From assembly GCA_029204225.1 (NCBI GenBank), contig CM055112.1, positions 2,210,346-2,274,345 of the forward strand: DNA of 64,000 nucleotides, given 5' to 3'. Below, in pieces: positions 12,301 to 24,293 of this stretch. Below the pieces are notes generated by a model. That model saw only the letters and a program-made list of their open reading frames with translations, did no database searches and was not told the origin of the DNA. Position 1 is the first letter of the stretch, and the number at the start of each line of letters is the position of its first letter. The position numbers and the translations under genes are program-made. Origin of the DNA: Diphasiastrum complanatum (taxonomy: Eukaryota; Streptophyta; Lycopodiopsida; Lycopodiales; Lycopodiaceae).

Positions 12301-13589
12301 TTGTGTTGGGTTGGGCTTACACGCGCAGGATGCCAGTGCCCTCACACTTACTACCCTACTTATAATGTACTGTGGCGGGGCCCACTAGGTAAGGCTTGGC
12401 CAACAGTGTTCTAAGTAGTGGGACCCACTTGTTTATTACTGTGCAAGAAATACTCACAACAATAACATTCAAATCTCAATAATTTTCCAATCCAACTTGC
12501 CTCTAATTACATAATTTCTTCCACTTAATCAACTCCTCTCTGGTCCAATACTCAAACTAAGATTAGGTTGATCCAATACAGAACTCTCAAATACTGATAA
12601 ACTTACTTCTATTCTAATCAAAATGAAATTAGTCACCTTTGACCTTTCACTGTAGTACTTATAGATAATGATTCAAATTTCAAACCTGCTCTAATTCCAA
12701 ATTGTCCACACAATCCCTAGAGAATTTCTCTTTTTCGAAGAAATTACTAAGAAGTAAAGGATTAATTAAGAAAGCGAGAAATAGATTTGAGGGCCTCTGA
12801 TTTTGTAAATAGTGGGATATCACATTGGGATCTAGTTAAACCTCAAAATTTTCCAAAATACCCCACATTTTATTAATGGTTTTTTTTTTTCCCATATCAT
12901 GACTAGGTATTAAAATTCCCATTAATAAACAAATCTTTGCAGTCCTAAAATTTTCTTTCCAAAATTACTGATGTCTCATACCATCAGCTTTTTCTTCCAA
13001 ATCTCTTGTTCCCAAAAACTGAGGAATCCATTCATTTGGATGACTGGCATGCCTACCAGGTTTATACCACAGATCCACACCTGCTCTTGTGATTTAAATA
13101 GAAGAATTAACATGGTTCAACATTACATTTTGATCCTTCCAGGTTAATGATAAGTTTCGAATCCCCTTTGGATCCAAGAGCATTAACTCTAGGAGATGAT
13201 TTTCAATAATGAACCCAGATATAGGATAGAAGTAAAATTGTTTCAGACTTTTTTCTACAATAATTCATTTTTTTAACATTTACTAATGTCTTTATATCTT
13301 CGTGATATCTTAGCTAAAAAAGATTTTCAGGGGACTGAAAATTCTAAGGGAGGAAGAATAGGTTACATCAGGGGTAGTAAGTGTGATCGGGAAATGTATT
13401 TCGCAGTTAGGATTTTGTAATCCCTGTAAATAATTGCTTAATACCGGATATTAATTTCCTGGATTGAATTCATTTAGTTGAATACTTGACTAATATCTTT
13501 GTAACCATTGAGTAGTTCACAATTTTGGATGTCAATTGTGATGTTAGAAGTGGAATCTGATACATGGATTACATTGGATCTGTTAATTG
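12301..13589. other. No supported gene
   Basis: AT-rich, stop-dense sequence without a recognisable domain. The left part (to about 12480) may continue the LTR of the preceding repeat. The right edge passes into the decayed end of a copia integrase. Confidence 0.3.
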
Positions 13590-15333
13590 ATAGAAGCTTG
13601 TAATGAATGTCCAATTCTTCCGTTCTACTACTCCATAATTTGACTGAGGTGAGTAGCTCGTGGTGAATTGTTGGAGTATTTCCCAGGCCTTGCAGAATTC
13701 TTTGAATTCGGTGGAGATGTATTATCCCCCTCCATCTGTATGTAGAGCTTTTATTGTTCTCTGAGTCTGCTTTTCTGCAGATGCCTTGAACTGCTTGAAG
13801 ATTTTAAAAGTCTCGGATTTATTCTTCAAAAAGTAAGTAGCAGTTCTCCTAGAAAAGTCATCAATAAAAGTCAGAAAATAAAAAGCTCCTCCTGTGGAAG
13901 AAGTTTGCACTGGGCCACAAAGGTCACTATGTACAAGATCTAGCAAATCTCTAGAAGTATGAACATAATCCGAAGTGAATGGACTTCTAGCATGCTTGTT
14001 GATAATACAGCTTTCACATAGAGAATCGGATCTGCTAATAGATGGAAGATCTTGCACTAAGTTCTGATTTGACATTTGTTGAACACTCTTCAAATTTAAA
14101 TGGCCTACTCTGAAATGCCACAACATATGATTTGATTCAGAAGTAGAAATTAGAGCCTGACTACTACTAGAATAACAGTGACTGAATTTGTAATCAGTGA
14201 TTCTACTTAAAAGCAGATTTTTGGTAAGGTTTGGAATGTATAAAACATTGAACAACAACTTAACAACATCTCTCTGAAATTTGACCCTGACTGTTCCTTC
14301 ATCTTCAATGGAATGAGTTGAGTTGTCACCAAGTTGTACAACTCTAGAATGGGTGAAAGGTTTGTAATGTTGGAACCAGTCCCGATGATGGGTCATGTGC
14401 CAAATTGCTCCAAAGTCCAGGTACCAAGAATCGATATCCTGAAAATTTCCAACCCTGCTTATAAGGGCAGCTTCATCTTCCTCTTCAGGCTGTATCGAGT
14501 GACTGGTTGAGACAGCATTTGCTTGTTGTTAGAACTGCTTCTTCTTTTCATTGTTGTACTTGAGTGTTCTGCAGTCCTTGATGAGATGACCAATCCTCTT
14601 ATAGTATTTGCAAAAGAGTTTCTCATAGGTTGGGATGACAAAGAATTCGACCCATAGCCAAAATTTGATCCTGACTGCATGTTGCTCTTTTTTCCTAAAT
14701 AATTAGATTTTGTGGATTTTTTTGACTTGAAGTTTTGATTTTTTTTGTGTGTATAGAGCCTGAGGATCTGATCCTGAGCCTGAAGAAGATGCATTTCTTC
14801 TGATCTCCTCTTGTAACAACATTGAGATGACTTTAGATATAGTTAGTTGTTGTTGGGTCAAAATAGCCATGACCCATGTTGTATAGGCATCAGGGAGACT
14901 CGGTAAAAGAGTCATCACTGCATCTGAATCTTCAATGTTCGATCACGTTGCAGTCATCTGCTCCATAAGGTTTTTGAATGTGTTGAGATGGTTGGAAATA
15001 GTGTCTGCATTAGACATCCTCAAGGTGAACAATTTTGTCCTCAGATGGAGTTTAGAAGTGACATCTTGGATGTCATAAAGAGTTTCTAGGATGTCCCAAG
15101 CATCCTTAGCAGTCTGTGCAGATCGGATATGACTGATTTGGGCGTCATTGATGTTCAATGTGATGCCTCCATTTGGTGATGCTAGCTACAACAGCCTCTG
15201 GCTTGATTTTAGTACCATCGACAATGTCCCACAGTTCCTTGGCTAATAAAACAACTGTCATCTTGAACTTTCAGATATGGTAGTTCTCTCCATTGAGCTT
15301 GTCAATCAGAGAAGGTCTAGAAGTAGAATCCAT
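13590..15333 (-). pseudogene. Ty1/copia gag-protease-integrase remnant
   Basis: Read from high to low coordinates. The gag start is MDSTSRPSLIDKLNGENY, with an in-frame stop soon after. A UBN2-type gag body follows (AWDILETLYD), then a zinc knuckle with the second Cys changed to Tyr (CKYYKRIGHLIKDC). The protease active site reads DFGA instead of DSGA. The gag-pre-integrase HHCC segment is HFRVGHLNLKS, then LCESCIINKHARSPF. The integrase core is VHSDLCGPV, TFIDDFSRRT, LHTDGGG, PQSNYGVVER. Stops and shifts break it several times, and no RT follows at the 3' end. A PBS and LTR lie immediately upstream, giving the 5' end of the element. Confidence 0.85.
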
Positions 15334-15464
15334 TCTGGTATAGTATCAATATCGTTAGTAGAAACAATAATAACGGGATAGTGTTGGATGCACACTTGCT
15401 GAAATGAAGTTTTGGTAGAAACAAGACTGAATCCGCAATGGAAATGCAGATTATTGAGCTACTT

Positions 15465-15476
15465 GCTCTGGTACCA
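15465..15476 (-). other. Primer-binding site (tRNA-Met type)
   Basis: Reverse strand reads TGGTACCAGAGC, one base from the common plant TGGTATCAGAGC. It sits between the LTR end and the gag leader of the minus-strand copia remnant. Confidence 0.7.
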
Positions 15477-15779
15477 TGTAGGATTTTGATGAAAAGCGTG
15501 GTGAGCAGGTGGTGTGGATTGAAAATGCTGCAGTTACCAGCAAGACAGTTCAAGATGAATCTGATACTACAATTCACAATGAAACAAAAATAGTAGAACA
15601 GTGCACTCTGATTAGTTTATAGAAAATTGAGTATAATGCTTGAAACTGGGTGCAAAAACAGTAGGTGCTCAAAACTTGCTTCAACTGAATTCATTGATGA
15701 TCTAAACTGGAAATGAATAACTATCCGATTCTAAACCTATCTTAACCATTGATCATTGTTGCAAAATAATGCATGTACA
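15477..15779 (-). mobile_element. Putative 5' LTR of copia remnant
   Basis: It abuts the primer-binding site and begins TGTAGG on the + strand. A matching TGTACA occurs near 15779, giving TG...CA ends, but the far boundary is tentative. Confidence 0.4.
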
Positions 15780-16148
15780 TTGTCACAAAAGATGTCTATT
15801 AGGGTATTGACTCCATCATTGATGATTGGATGTCAGTCGATCAGTGCTTTGACGGCCTAAGTAGATCTTCTTACAATCCCACAAAAAGTAGCTGTTATTT
15901 TAACTGTCTGTGGGTCGAATTTTTAGTTAATAGTATCAAAATTTCAAAGACTCAAAAAATTAGAATGACTCAAAAAATTACGGATTTTTCGAGTCGATAT
16001 CGTATCAAAAAATTCGAATTTTTGGGTATCAAAAAATTAACTAAGGGTCGGACTTATACACAAGGTCGGATTTATTAGACCCCGAAGATGCCCGGATTTA
16101 TCAGACCCAATCCGATCCCGATCCAGAGTCAAAGACACCCGGATATTT
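15780..16148. other. No supported gene
   Basis: AT-rich sequence with repeated TCAAAAAATT strings near 15950-16035. No domain recognised. Confidence 0.3.
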
Positions 16149-16765
16149 TTTATGCAAAAAAATGCACTCAGAAAATGCAAAATTCTAGCTAAAACACTGG
16201 TGACAAACTGATAAACATAAATCTCGAACAATTTGCGAAACTTTTCGCGAAACTCGAATTATCTCTATTCGAGTTGGATCAATCAAGCCTTGTAACACAA
16301 CAAGATGAAACGAGACAAAATCTAGACAAAAATGAAACGAAGCGAAGCGAAGAGAAACTTAAATGAGCTCTGATACCACTGATGCGAAAAATACACTCAG
16401 AAAATGCAAATTCTAGCTAGAACTCTGGTGACAAACTGATAAAAAAAAAAACTTGAACGATTCGCAAAACTTTTTGCGAAACTCGAATTATTTCTATTCA
16501 AGTTGGATCAATCAGGCCCTGTAACACAACAAAATGAAACGAAACGAGACGAAATCTAGACAAAAACGAAATGAAACAAAGCGAAGCGAAACTTAAATGA
16601 GCTTTGACACTGATTCATGCTGAAAGCATAGAGATCGTGAAATGACACGAAACGAAACGAAGCGAAAGAGTTCGCGACAAGATCAATCATGCTCTGCAAC
16701 GAGACGAGACGAAACAACACGAAACGAAAGAAACGAAACGAAACTTAGTTGAGCTCTGTAATTGA
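16149..16765 (-). repeat. 233-bp tandem repeat spanning LTR end and PBS
   Basis: Two full units (16149-16381, 16382-16615) and a diverged third share ACTCAGAAAATGCAAA, TCTAGCTAGAAC, GTGACAAACTGATAAA and GAAACTTAAATGAGCT. Each unit ends in a reverse-strand primer-binding-like motif: GAGCTCTGATACCA at 16365, and degenerate forms near 16599 and 16752. The duplication therefore covers the LTR end plus the primer site and leader. Confidence 0.75.
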
Positions 16766-17453
16766 TTTACGCTTGTGGACAAGTGACCGCGAAGTGAAAC
16801 GAGGTGAAACACGAAGCGAAAGGATTCACAAACAAGATCAGTTCGTCAAAAATTCAGATATGATCGCTGGTCACTGCCGGCTATATCACTCCTACAATCC
16901 TTCAGAGAGTAGTCAGACACTGATGATCTACGTTAACAAATTAATGTAGCATTCAACAATATCAAACCAAAGTGCGAAATTAAATGAGCAAGTGAATCAG
17001 ACACACAAATTGTAGCAGACAAATTTACATTCAAGATCATACAATCATATAGATTAATAATATGCACAACAGCTACAATACCATCTATTGATTTTCTTGA
17101 TTCTTCAAGCACGACATGACAGATCCACGCAGTGCATTGGCGTGAGAGAAATACAGTTCTCTCACGAATCGCATCTCGCTTACTAGCGGACTTGTGGATC
17201 TACAAATCCTATACAAAACTGTCTCGCACGCAGGTGGACTTGTATTTTGTATTTTCATCTTCTGACTTCTTGTCTTGCTTACTAGCATTAGTTTGCATAT
17301 GGATCAACCAGAAAGTATGTAGTTCGCGAACAATTTTGTGTCGCATCTTGTAACTTATAGATTAGAAAGATTAAACATCTACAACTAATCGCGAATTACA
17401 AGAGTGGTAGATTAGCCATGATCTAGAATACTTCTGATGATGTCATGATATCA
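16380..17453 (-). mobile_element. Putative copia LTR, about 1.07 kb
   Basis: The left edge (TGATGCG) follows a reverse-strand primer-binding site by one base. The right edge ends ATATCA, giving TGAT...ATCA termini. To its right lies a minus-strand RNase H end, as expected for a 3' LTR. To its left lies a PBS and leader, as expected for a 5' LTR, so two element copies may share it. It contains several AAACGAAACGAAGCGAA runs. Confidence 0.55.
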
Positions 17454-17629
17454 GATCAGATATATGTATCCCATGGTACTTGGCTGATCTTCTTGGTTGT
17501 TCGTGGAGCACGACTGATTTTGTGTCGTGTCATGTAATGTCGTGTCGTGTCATCTTTTGTCAAATGTTCAGAATTGAAAGCTAGCAAAGCTTTGGCATTA
17601 GAAACAAAATGTTTCCTCAGCTCCCTCTC

Positions 17630-18890
17630 AAAGCATGATAGCTTGACAACTCCAAGACTGCTCCTTTGTCTCTCGAATAGACCTTTGTCTAGGACCTTTG
17701 TGAAAATGTTAGCAACCATGTCTTTCGTTCCAATGAAGGTGGTCTGCAGCATCTTTTTCCCAATCAGATTCCTGATCAAGTGGTACTTGATCGTAATGTG
17801 TTTCATCCTTGAGTGAAACACAAGGTCTTTCGTCAGATGTATTGTAGATGTGTTGTCCATCTACAAAACCAAAGGTTCGTTCCTTGTTTTGCCCAATTCG
17901 TCCAGGAACTATTTGAGCCAAATTATCTCATTGGCCATCTTTGCTGCTGCAACGTACTCTGCTTCATAGGATGACTGAGCCACAATGGTCTCCTTCTTGC
18001 TGACCCAGAGAATTGTCGCTCCTGACGTGATGGTGCATCCTCCTGAGACACTTTTACAGTCGTCCTTGAGAGAGATGCTCAACTAGCATCACTGTAGGAA
18101 AACATCTGGAACCCTGCATCACGACAATAACACAAACCATAATCCTTTGTTGATTGAAGATATTGCAAAATTTGTTTTGCAATCTTCCAATGTGTCGAGC
18201 TAGGATTCGGACAGAATTGGCTCATCCTGAACACTGCATAAGCAATGTTAGGGCGTGTGTTGTCTGCAAGGTACATCAACGATCCTATCAATTTTCTGTA
18301 AGGTGTGAATTGCATCAATTCTCTCTCTTCTGCAGTTCTCGAACAATTTTCGTTCGTCAGCACCGTTCCTGCCTTTGTAATTCAACATCCCAAAATCCTC
18401 TAGGATTTTCTGGGTGTATCTGGACTAATGAAGGTACAATTTACCTCCCTCATAGTCCCTGTCAATCTACAAGCCAAGGTAACACCTGGCTTCACCAAGA
18501 TCCACAATCTTGAAATGTTTCGAGATGTCATTCTTCACTTCAGCAATCAGCTTCTCACTCTTGCAGAGTATCAGAGTGTCGTCCACATACACAGCCACTG
18601 ATAATCTTCCCATCTGTAATTCTTACATACACATTGAAATCAACCATCAGTGGCTTGAATCCCAAGGATTTCATGGCTTGATCTTTCTTTTTGTACCATT
18701 GTTGAGCTGACTGCTTCAGACCATAGATACTCCTATGCATTCAGCATGCATAATCAGGAAGTGAATTCGAGACATAACTTGGGGGTTGATCCATGTAGAC
18801 CTCTTCATCTAACTCACCATGCAAAAAGGCTATCTTCTTGTCCACAATGTGGATACTGAGGTCATAAGCAGCCGCATATGCAAATAGTAA
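17630..18890 (-). pseudogene. Ty1/copia RT-RNase H remnant
   Basis: Read from 18890 downward. The RT contains KIAFLHGELDEEVYMDQPP and SIYGLKQSAQQWY, with a decayed active-site region, then YRKLIGSLMYLADNTRPNIAYAV, a conserved copia C-terminal RT segment. The RNase H end reads DNTSTIHLTKDLVFHSRMKH, then IKYHLIRNLI and IFTKVLDKGLFERQR. Stops and frameshifts separate the blocks, and the protein up to the RT is absent. It is probably the pol end of the element whose 3' LTR is at 16380-17453. Confidence 0.85.
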
Positions 18891-20990
18891 ATGTAGGGAT
18901 TTTATGAAACAAGACATCACAATATCATAAAGATTTCAATCATTTAAATTTTTTTATGCATATCAAATTTTACTTTGTGCTGAATCAAATTTTAATATCA
19001 ATTTTGTAGAAAAACATGTTTTTTTTGAAATTTTTAACATGTTCAAAATGCACGAAAAGTCTTCTTTTTTTAAGTAATTTTTGAATTTGTTTTATACATG
19101 TGCATAGTATATTTCAAAATCATGTTAAAATTGTTAGGTTTCTAAGAGAATTTTAGGGAACATTCCATAAGTTCTCCTTGGCCTGCATAATTACCCATGC
19201 AACTCGTCACGATGTTTATTGCTCTTCGATACCGATACTAGAAAGGTTTGCGGCTTATCATGTTAGAAATATGATCATGAATACCTCTCAAGAAAAATCT
19301 TCAGCACATATTCAAGTATCATACTACACATACCCCTTGACGCATATACTACTATGTTCACAATTCTAAGAGTTGGTTGGGTACTAATAAAACAAAAACA
19401 CTCAGTTTATTCTTGAGCATTATTTAGGTCTTTCAACCTAATACTACTCTTTGCTTGAATTTGATACTAAAAAAACCATATTCAAATTAGCATAATGAAA
19501 ATTAGGATTTCTACATTGGAAAAAATAATAGTGATCGACTTATATGCAATGTTTGGACTCTAGAATCATATACCTATAGAACATAGAAGTAAGTTGCTTC
19601 TACACTTGATTACAAGTAAGATTGGTTGTTGGTGGGTCTGGCAAGCATGGGTATGCTCAGACTGTTCCACGCCCGTACAAGACAACTTGACAGTCTTACG
19701 GGTCAGGATGGTATGGATTTACTCTAATATTGATGAGGATGACCACATCCTACTTGTTAGAAAAAGACATTGTTGTGTCCATGACCAGTAAGTAGGACTC
19801 AGTATACTCCTAGTCTTGGTACTCCAGTAAATCAAGCTGTTAGTTATGCCACGTCATACTGGATGTGACCCGAAAGTAACTAATATCCTTGCGAGGTCCA
19901 AAACACACTAAATGGAGTTTAGACAAGGTATGAGACAGTGTATGCATGTGTTGAGTTATCAATAGCAATTCTATGAATAGTTGGTCCATGCATATGACTC
20001 TATTCCAGGTGAATCTATGTATAGGGAACTTAGGGCTATGCATGGCTATGTGCCCAGGTTGCTTTTGGCTCTATATATTGAGGCCAAACTTGCCTTACTC
20101 CTCATTGTGATCATGGATTCATTGCCAGAGTTTCACTCTACATTCACGCTTCTTGTTCCTGGGCTTGGGGGTGAAGCTTCTAGAGTTGATTGGTTGCTTC
20201 TACTTGGTTGGGTGGTTGTTCCATAGTGTGTTTTCCATTGTGTTTTGTCTTGTAAGCAGGATCTTAGGGAGCTTCCCTTGTAGACATGTTACTGGACTAT
20301 AGTAAGTGTATTGTAGGATTGTCCATCTGTTTAGTTTGAATCAGCCTTGGGTTTGGTAAACTTGAATGACATGAATTTGCCCAAGTTAGCTTGAATGGCA
20401 TGGATTTGCCCAAGCATGGTTTCATAGAGTCCATTGGCTACCAAGTCTGTTATTGGTACCAATTGGCTCAGACAACTTTGTGTAAACCTGTTATGCTATG
20501 AGACAAAAGGATTCAAAAGGTTTGGTCTTGACTTCTCAAGAGGGAGTAAGTGAAATTTGTGTTACTCGTTGCATATTTTAGTAGCTATCTTTTCTTTCTT
20601 TGACAAGGTAACACCCTCCATGGTTGCTACAATCATCGTAATACAACATAAACTCCCTCAATGCCCACTCATCCTCAAAGCCACACATCTCCAATGGGCA
20701 AATCATGCTCACAATGGCAGCAAAAAAACCTTCCATTGTAATGGCAAGTGTTTCCAACCATCTTCACGAGCACAAAATAGTTCAAACACTCAATGGAAAC
20801 ATTGTTATACTAAGATTTGACACACAACCATGACAACAATCTTTAACATGAATCTCTTCTCAACAACAACCAACCTCAACACAAAACCAACACAATTACT
20901 CTTTGACAACAATACTTTTTCTCCAATGGGGGCATGACATTTCAACTTTCCAACTTTGCCATAGAGGTGATTTGTCAATCAAGGCACACT
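18891..20990. other. No supported gene; possible element body
   Basis: 18900-19560 is strongly AT-rich. 19600-20990 lies directly upstream of a polypurine tract and LTR, so it is positionally the internal region of an LTR element. No gag or pol motif is convincing; a stretch near 20040-20220 is open but unrecognised. Confidence 0.3.
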
Positions 20991-20994
20991 TTGT

Positions 20995-21006
20995 GGCAAG
21001 GGGGAG
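20995..21006 (+). other. Polypurine tract
   Basis: GGCAAGGGGGAG immediately before a TGTA LTR start, the usual position of a plus-strand primer tract. Confidence 0.6.
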
Positions 21007-21931
21007 TGTACATGGGTAGGTCAAGGGCAAACCCCCATAAATGTGACCAATAGGTACTTGAAGGATTTTGGTAATTAAGGGGGGCTTATTATGGTTTCTT
21101 TGCCAAATCAAATCCTCAATCCTTGATGTCCATTTTAGGTAATGATGGCCTCTTGAGTAATCATGATGGGTCAAATGTCAATTCTTTGAGCCATTTCTGG
21201 CCAAGCACAAGATGTGGGACCCTTGGGGCATTTTTGGGGGTAGTGGCTGGAGATGAAGTACTTCATCATGTGATGTGAGTAGGTTATACAGTTTACAAAG
21301 CAATGCTTTGGGTATCTCTTGACTCGTGCTTCATTAGCTTAGTGTAGCAATTGTGATCAGTTGAAGTGGGTGGAGAGTATGTGTCACATAGAATGAGCTT
21401 TGTCTTTTCTTTTCTTCCAACCTTATATCTTGTGCTTCAGATTATGATTCAATTGCTAAAATTGTTAGCAATTACTTATAATGTCATTGACAAGTCATTT
21501 CTTTTTATGAACTCTACTTTTAGGCGTTGATCATTAATCAACCCAATCAAAAATAAATTCTTCTTTAGGCTTGGGACATAGAACCTATATTTGATTTCTT
21601 TCTTCAAGTCACCATTGGCATTTGCATTTGTACTTAGCCAAAGCCAACGAGGCATTTCATTTATAAGACAATCAACAACAAGAAAAAGTCATTCTATGAA
21701 GTTTGGAGGCACAACAAGAACCAGCTCAACCAATTAGCATAGCACCAGCTAATAGTCCATGAAGGGTACCTTAGGCCAATAACAAAGAAGAATGTTATGA
21801 TTGGTATTCAACTAGCTCAATCATGACGGCAAAATCACGATGATAATCCAATCCAACGAGTCCTTCCGCCTCTCTCTACTTGGTGATTGCTTATGGTGAA
21901 TGCTTGATGTTGCATATCTGATTATTTAACA
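21007..21931 (+). mobile_element. LTR, 925 bp, flanked by PPT and PBS
   Basis: Begins TGTACATGGG and ends ATTTAACA. A polypurine tract lies directly to the left and a primer-binding site directly to the right. Having both signals around one LTR implies internal sequence on both sides, that is, a tandem or recombined LTR element. Confidence 0.65.
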
Positions 21932-21944
21932 TGGCATCAGAGCT
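21932..21944 (+). other. Primer-binding site (tRNA-Met type)
   Basis: TGGCATCAGAGCT, one base from TGGTATCAGAGC, starting at the first base after the LTR end. Confidence 0.65.
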
Positions 21945-22978
21945 ACGATAGTCCTACATGCCTGATCAATGGATACAGCTTGTCACAGGCTCCGCAATGA
22001 AGTGAGAAAGTCCTTCACAGGAGGTGAAAGCTTGGAGAGACAAAAACGGCTGGAAGAAATCCTTCTTGGTGTATTTTGCAGGTCTTGGAGCTCACAGTTA
22101 TTAGTGGGGAACGAAGGCGTAGTTCCGGAGGCATCAGAAGGGCCAGGGCTGCATCAGACAGATTGAAAATCTGTTGAGTGGGAAAAGTTTTACAATATAT
22201 TGTTTTAGTCTTTGTGAAAAGTGCCATTTGTCAGAGAGTTGTGCCAAGAAATCTCTCATCTGTTTGTTTGGGGTACTGCAAATCACACCAGACAGTGTCT
22301 AGTACTGCCATTTAGAGTTTTGAGGCTTCATACTTTTCACAAACCTGATCTCTATTTGTTTGAACGATCACTCGCTTCGAAATCTTTGCAAAAAGGAGGC
22401 GGCGTAGAACCCATTCTTCCTAGTAACAAGTACAACAAATGTACTATTCTAAGGCTCTCCCTTCTCTCTTTCTCATAATTTAGCTACAAAGCTACTCTCT
22501 TGAATTTCACAAAACTCAAGAAGCAAGATCTATAATGATCTTAAACTCAAAATGACTTGGGAAATTGAATTCTACACAATTTATTCAATTTAGAAGCTCG
22601 GATTTGACTCTTGGAAGTGCCAATGCCTTCCTATGGTGTTTAGAATGGATTTTAGCTTCACTTTTGAGCTAAAAACATAAGCCTCAAAACTCACTCTCAA
22701 TGATTTGGAGGTTTAACATACATCTAACACCATTCCACATCAAATCTATAATGAGATCAATGGATTTCTTCAAAGCAAATCACTAGTTTCACTCTACACA
22801 AATTGTTTGAAGCTCAAATATTGAAAAATCACAAGAGGCTTGGAGTTTGTTAACTGCCAAGTTTTTCGTTTTTCACTGCTTGTCTCCCTCCATAGTTATT
22901 TTGGTGTTCGATGCCTCCCGACATTGAAAATGGCTGCTAGGTCAAACATGATTGCTCATCCACAAGTCAAAGGCTTGT
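21945..22978. other. No supported gene
   Basis: Probably leader or internal sequence of the element starting at the PBS. Short ORFs only, no recognised domain. AT-rich after 22480. Confidence 0.3.
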
Positions 22979-23261
22979 GACCAGATTTTTCTAGAGTTGC
23001 TACTAGGAGGGTCACTCATCAAAGTCTTTTGAGTGCTCTCAAGCCCCCTCTACAACATGACCCTAATATGACCAGATTTTTCTAGAGTTGCTTTGAGACT
23101 AGGAGGGTCACTCATCAAAGTCTTTTGAGTGCTCTCAGGCCCCCTCTACAACATGACTCTAATATGACCAGATTTTTCTAGAGTTGCTTTGAGACTAGGA
23201 GGGTCACTCATCAAAGTCTTTTGAGTGCTCTCAAGCCCCCTCTACAACATGACCCTGATAC
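22979..23261. repeat. 96-bp tandem repeat, three copies
   Basis: Units start at 22979, 23070 and 23166 with GACCAGATTTTTCTAGAG and end in CCCCCTCTACAACATGA. Units 2 and 3 are nearly identical, with a 96-bp period; unit 1 lacks about 5 bp. The array lies about 400 bp upstream of the predicted starch synthase transcription start. Confidence 0.9.
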
Positions 23262-23639
23262 ATAATAGGTTGAGAGATGATGCCAAGGCCTTCATGAGGC
23301 TATAGCCCACATAGCACTAATACTAGGTGCTCATTTGAAAAAGTAAAATTTGGAGCCACGTTCATAAACATTATGTACATGTGCTTTCCAAGAATCTCAA
23401 CCTTTCACCAAAGTTCTCGTGTGGGCATTCAAACTTGTCCGGGTGCCACATATGACAAACACATTTAGGGAGAATGTGCTTGTGGACAACAAAATGAATG
23501 GTTGCCACCATGCACATGCATGTCCATGTGGCAAATAATCATTGACTAGATATCTATATCTATGTGCACATTATGTTAATTAAAAAAAAAGTAACCAAGA
23601 GAAAAACTTCCACATCGCATCACGTAGGAGAAGGCCCGT
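23262..23639. other. Upstream region of starch synthase gene
   Basis: No gene. This is the distal promoter region, with AT-rich sequence and several ATGTGGCA/CACATG strings near 23440-23560. Confidence 0.3.
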
Positions 23640-23700
23640 TCCCCTCCAGATATAATTAATTGGTAGCCCCCTCATTTTGGGAGGCTCATGTCTCCATTTT
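23640..23700 (+). promoter_or_regulatory. Putative core promoter of SSII
   Basis: AGATATAATTAATT near 23648 and TTTATTTAATTAA near 23703 are TATA-like. They lie just upstream of a CT-rich segment typical of a plant 5' UTR. An ACGT core (CATCACGTAGG) is present at about 23620. The start site is inferred, not seen. Confidence 0.35.
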
Positions 23701-23867
23701 ATTTTATTTAATTAATTTTATTAGTCACCAGAAAAGATCGCTTTCACATCTGTCTCTCATTCACTCTTCCTATCTCCTCGCTAAAGCCTCTCTCTCTCTG
23801 CATCTGAACTTTTTCCGTTTCGATCTCACAAGAAAACTATTGTATCGATCCATCGTCGCCAGCACAG
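23700..23867 (+). other. Probable 5' UTR exon of SSII
   Basis: CT-rich leader ending AGCACAG followed by GT at 23868, a good splice donor. A matching acceptor (TTTTACGTATTGCAG) lies at 24232 just before the coding exon. No ATG in this segment opens a frame into the coding region, so it would be non-coding and the intron (23868-24232) would be a leader intron. Confidence 0.5.
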
Positions 23868-24293
23868 GTTTTTATTCAATGCATTCAGCTTTCCTTGTGG
23901 AATGGATCTGATATATATTATGCGTCCATCTATGCATTATGAATATTATCCTTGTTTGCTTCTTGGTTTTCTTATGAGGGACTGACTGATTCACTCATTT
24001 TGTGGTTAATTTGCCATTATCTTTTATCAGTTGATTTCTGACAGCAATTGCAAGGATTCATTTGAGATTTGATTTGACGAAGTGCATTTGTGCTGAGATG
24101 TGATATGTTGTTATGGCACTCTTGTTTGTTCGTTCTTCGGAAGCGTTCCAACCAGATACCGTGGTATGTGCATCAGTGCTATGATATGAAAGCTAAGTAG
24201 GTTAATGAGATTTAGTCTTTTACGTATTGCAGCAGTAGGCATAAGGAGGACCAAGATAAAGCGAAGGAAGAAGCTGGTGATGATAAGTGGCAG

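Noticed and set aside
19981-20226. 81-aa ORF with possible copia gag resemblance
   Set aside because: The similarity is too weak and no neighbouring gag motif supports it.
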